From JBFGCA01 sp041567315 (GTDB taxonomy: Bacteria > Acidobacteriota > Thermoanaerobaculia > Multivoradales > JAHEKO01): a DNA stretch of 8,422 nucleotides. The notes below the pieces were generated by a model, which was not told the DNA's origin, did not search any database, and was given only the letters and a program-made list of their open reading frames with translations. Shown piece by piece: positions 6,126 to 8,422 of the stretch; within the stretch, counting starts at the first letter, position 1, and each line of letters starts with the position of its first letter. Location of the stretch: assembly GCA_041567315.1 (NCBI GenBank), contig JBFGCA010000155.1:1-8422 (forward strand), read 5' to 3'. A program made the translations under genes and the position numbers.

Positions 6126-7685
6126 GTGCGCGTCTTTCTGGTCCACGTCCGCGACCCCCAATTCTACGCCTTCCCGGCCGAGAGGCGCTCCAAGCGGGGC
6201 GTGCCCCAGGTGATCGGCTTTCCGCCGATCGGCATCATGTCGCTGTCGGCGGTCCTCAAGCGCGAGGGCCACGAGTGCGTGATGTTCGACCAGGCCAACC
6301 CCGAGACCCCCAACGAGCGGATCGTCGAGGAGATCCGCCGCCAGCGGCCCGATCTGGTGGGGCTGAGCTTCCTGTCCACCACCAGCTATCCCTACGCCAA
6401 GATCCTGGCCCGCCAGATCCGGGCCGCCGACGCCGCGGTCAAGATCGCCTTCGGCGGCGTCTTCGTGACGCTGAACGCGACGCTGGTCAAGCTCCAGTGC
6501 CCGGAGGTCGACTTCGTCTGCCGGGGCGACGGCGAGCAGCTCATCCTCGACCTGCTGGCGCACCTCGACGACCCCGACGCGGTCGACGGGGTGACCTGGC
6601 AGGAGGCCGACGGCACGCTCCGCAACAACCCCAACCGGGTGCCCGAGAAGGACCTCGACCAGTGGCCGTTCCCCGACCGCGAGAGCCTGGCGCTGGATTT
6701 CGTGGAGTCGATGCCGCTCGACGTGCCGGCGGTCTTGTCGCTCGACCGCTACACGACGATGCAGACCTCGCGCGGCTGCCCGTGGCCCTGCGTCTTCTGC
6801 GACATCCCGATCTTCAACGAGGGCAAGTGGCGCTGCCGCAGCGCCCAGCACGTGCTGGCCGAGATGAAGCACCTCGAGGAGAACGGCTACGGGGCGGTCT
6901 ACTTCGTCGACGACCACTTCCTGCTGCGCCCCAAGCGGATCGAGGAGATCTGCCGCGGGATCGTCGACCAGAAGATCCCCATCCAGTGGGGCTGCGAGGG
7001 CCGGGTCGACTCGACCTGCATGGAGCTGTTCCCGCTGATGGCCGAGGGCAAGTGCCGGTCGCTGATGTTCGGCATCGAGAGCGGCAGCCAGAAGATCCTC
7101 GACCGGCTCAAGAAGGAGCAGACCCTCGAGCAGATCGAGAGCGCGGTCGACAACGCCAAGCGGGCGGGGATCGAGATCGTCCACGGCTTCTTCGTGGTCG
7201 GCTGCCCGGACGAGACCGAGGAGGACATGCGGCAGACCTTCCGCTTCGCCTCGCGGCTGCGGATCGACAGCTTCGGCTTCAACCGGCTGTGCGTCTACCG
7301 CGGCACGCCGCTGTGGAACGAGTACCTGGAACGCGGTCTGGTCGAGGACTCGAAGGACTGGTACAAGTACTTCAAGTGCTCCTCGATCGACCCCACGGTG
7401 CTGCCCGGCGAGGAGATCCACCGCATCCGCTCCGAGGAGCTGCGCCGGCTGATCCTCTACAAGCTGACCCGCTACCCCCTGCAGTCGGCCCGCCTGCTCC
7501 GCCGCTTCCTGCGCTACATGCCGGCCCGCGACGTGCTGACCCTGCTCGTCAAGCCGTTCATCGGCAAGAAGTCGGGCGCCACCCGCTCGGAGGTCCTCTC
7601 CCGCGCCGTCGAGCACCGCGAGGCCAAGGAAGCGGCGGCCGACCTCACCCAGCTCGAAGACCAGGCCCTCGAGCAGGTGGTCTAG
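6126..7685 (+). CDS. B12-binding-domain radical SAM protein
   Basis: A 519-residue enzyme with the layout of class B (cobalamin-type) radical SAM proteins. Residues about 1-145 form a Rossmann-like B12-binding domain (GIMSLSAVLKREGHECVMFDQ, then PDLVGLSFLSTTSYPYA and an FGGVFVTL stretch). No DxHxxG cobalamin-His motif is seen, as in BchE/HpnJ-like relatives, so cobalamin, if bound, would not use that His. The radical SAM barrel follows from about 205. It has C218-x3-C222-x2-C225 for the [4Fe-4S] cluster, a GYGAVYFVDDHF strand, FGIESGSQKIL, and VHGFFVVGCPDETEED at about 355-370. The C-terminal 100 residues are helical and basic, of unknown role. Start GTG 6126 has AGGAG at 6116-6120, 5 bases upstream. 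The gene has its own promoter and no same-strand partner, so its substrate (a methylation, cyclisation or lipid/cofactor reaction) cannot be assigned. Confidence 0.9.
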   Translation: MRVFLVHVRDPQFYAFPAERRSKRGVPQVIGFPPIGIMSLSAVLKREGHECVMFDQANPETPNERIVEEIRRQRPDLVGLSFLSTTSYPYAKILARQIRAADAAVKIAFGGVFVTLNATLVKLQCPEVDFVCRGDGEQLILDLLAHLDDPDAVDGVTWQEADGTLRNNPNRVPEKDLDQWPFPDRESLALDFVESMPLDVPAVLSLDRYTTMQTSRGCPWPCVFCDIPIFNEGKWRCRSAQHVLAEMKHLEENGYGAVYFVDDHFLLRPKRIEEICRGIVDQKIPIQWGCEGRVDSTCMELFPLMAEGKCRSLMFGIESGSQKILDRLKKEQTLEQIESAVDNAKRAGIEIVHGFFVVGCPDETEEDMRQTFRFASRLRIDSFGFNRLCVYRGTPLWNEYLERGLVEDSKDWYKYFKCSSIDPTVLPGEEIHRIRSEELRRLILYKLTRYPLQSARLLRRFLRYMPARDVLTLLVKPFIGKKSGATRSEVLSRAVEHREAKEAAADLTQLEDQALEQVV

Positions 7686-7694
7686 CGGCCGACC

Positions 7695-8422
7695 TCAGCG
7701 GACGTCGAGGGTGTAGCTGGTCTGGGCGCGGCGGCCGGACCAGTGGAGGACGCGGAGCTCGTAGTCGCCGGCGGCGAGGTTCTCGAAGGTGTGGGTACGG
7801 GGGTTGGAGGGGTTGCCGCCGCCGCAGCCGTTGCGGACGTAGCTGCCGCCCTTGTAGCCGGTCTGCGGGCTGTAGAGCTGGAAGGCCAGGTTCTCGCTGG
7901 CGCCGGTCCAGGAGAGGGTGACCCGCAGGTCGCCGAAGCGGGTCAGGGTGACCGGGTGGCTGGCGCAGGCCCGGCCCATCGAGGTGGGGCAGCGGGGGCC
8001 GCGCCGGCGGATGGTGCCGGTGAGCAGGGCCGAGGGCTCGAGGTCGCCGTCCGGCGCCTGTAGGCCGGTGCCGCTGGCCGAGCCGGTGCCCCCACCGCGC
8101 CGGCCGCGCCCGGCGATCCCGCGGACCTCCAGGCCCCGGTCGTCCCAGGTCACCCAGCGGCCGCCGGTGCGCTGGGGCACGGCCGGCGGCGGGTCGACGT
8201 CGGGGCTGCCGCTGTCGGGTGGCCGGTGGTAGAGCACGAAGCCGTGCAGGACGTCGTCGTCGGTGGGCTCCTCGTGGGCGAGGTCGGCGGCGCAGTTGCC
8301 CATCAGGGTCGGCCGCTCGAAGATGTGGTAGCCGAGCGGGTGGTGGAAGCCCAGGATGTGGCCCAGCTCGTGGAGGAAGAGGCGCTCCGGGAAGTTGTAG
8401 CCGCCGCCCCGCGGCACCAGCC
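7695..8422 (-). CDS. Metzincin-like zinc metalloprotease with C-terminal PPC-like domain (5' partial)
   Basis: The frame is open to the right edge of the window, so the N-terminus, including any signal peptide and propeptide, is missing. About 242 residues are visible, ending at TGA (7697-7695). The zinc motif HELGHILGFHH is encoded at 8372-8340 (HExxHxxGxxH: two His and the catalytic Glu, then the third His). A PTLMG sequence 13 residues after the third His fits the metzincin Met-turn. The catalytic part ends in a Pro/Gly-rich, low-complexity linker (encoded at about 8230-8030). The last 85 residues or so (7945-7698) look like a pre-peptidase C-terminal beta-sandwich: FGDLRVTLSWTG, then LAAGDYELRVLHWSG and a terminal YTLDV strand. 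Known PPC domains belong to secreted proteases, so export is likely but not shown here. The substrate is unknown. The gene converges on the radical SAM gene with 9 bp between stops. Confidence 0.82.
   Translation of the reverse strand, partial: LVPRGGGYNFPERLFLHELGHILGFHHPLGYHIFERPTLMGNCAADLAHEEPTDDDVLHGFVLYHRPPDSGSPDVDPPPAVPQRTGGRWVTWDDRGLEVRGIAGRGRRGGGTGSASGTGLQAPDGDLEPSALLTGTIRRRGPRCPTSMGRACASHPVTLTRFGDLRVTLSWTGASENLAFQLYSPQTGYKGGSYVRNGCGGGNPSNPRTHTFENLAAGDYELRVLHWSGRRAQTSYTLDVR
7717..7743. terminator. Inverted repeat just past the radical SAM stop
   Basis: Bases 7717-7725 pair with 7735-7743 (CTGGTC with GACCAG, one G-T wobble, two further G-C), 9 pairs around a 9-base loop. It begins about 30 bases after the radical SAM stop and lies inside the 3' end of the convergent protease gene. 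No T-run follows, so a terminator role for the plus-strand transcript is only possible. Confidence 0.25.

Noticed and set aside
6102..7616. Long minus-strand frame opposite the radical SAM gene
   Set aside because: Antisense shadow with biased composition and no recognisable motif.
7635..7697. 13-base direct repeat GCGGCCGACCTCA at 7635-7647 and 7685-7697
   Set aside because: Short, GC-rich, and only two copies at the end of the radical SAM gene. No attachment site or mobile element is nearby, so chance or small local duplication is enough.
6020..7921. Very long plus-strand frame (633 codons) over the radical SAM gene
   Set aside because: The same region encodes the radical SAM motifs in another frame. 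This frame gives only Arg/Pro/Gly repeats and runs into the convergent protease gene.

Overview
The window is very GC-rich bacterial DNA with strong Shine-Dalgarno sites and tightly packed genes. It holds seven genes: two run off the ends and five are complete. Base composition, extended -10 style promoters and the type of succinate dehydrogenase would suit an acidobacterium-like or myxobacterium-like environmental organism. This placement is an inference from style, as no rRNA or other phylogenetic marker is present. Nothing indicates a phage, transposon, CRISPR array or tRNA.

Layout: (1) bases 1-1733 (+) are the C-terminal two thirds of a molybdopterin oxidoreductase most like the arsenite oxidase large subunit (AioA-like). 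(2) Bases 1821-5752 (+) form a four-gene operon. It encodes a five-helix membrane anchor (SdhC-like), a flavoprotein (SdhA), an iron-sulfur protein (SdhB) and a small TPR-like protein. The first three are joined by TGATG stop/start overlaps and match the mycobacterial Sdh1 (Rv0249c-Rv0248c-Rv0247c) type of succinate:quinone oxidoreductase. (3) Bases 5762-5968 (-) encode a 68-residue Arg-rich protein with six-residue ERR repeats, convergent with the operon. (4) Bases 6126-7685 (+) encode a B12-binding-type radical SAM enzyme. (5) Bases 7695 to the right edge (-) encode the C-terminal part of a metzincin-like zinc protease with a PPC-like tail.

How they work together: the Sdh1-type complex would oxidise succinate (or reduce fumarate) and exchange electrons with the membrane quinone pool. 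The molybdenum enzyme just upstream is another redox module that could feed the same pool, but its substrate cannot be read from the sequence. The TPR-like protein is probably co-transcribed with sdh and could serve the complex. The last three genes appear independent. The Arg-rich gene and the radical SAM gene have back-to-back promoters in the 157-bp gap between them, while convergent gene pairs meet at about 5752/5762 and 7685/7695.

The points most worth a second look are the AioA-like/Sdh1 adjacency, the Cys/His set in SdhC (possible membrane-embedded Fe-S ligands), the Arg-rich hexad-repeat protein, and a hairpin that contains both stop codons of a convergent gene pair. I do not see a clearly new multi-gene system.
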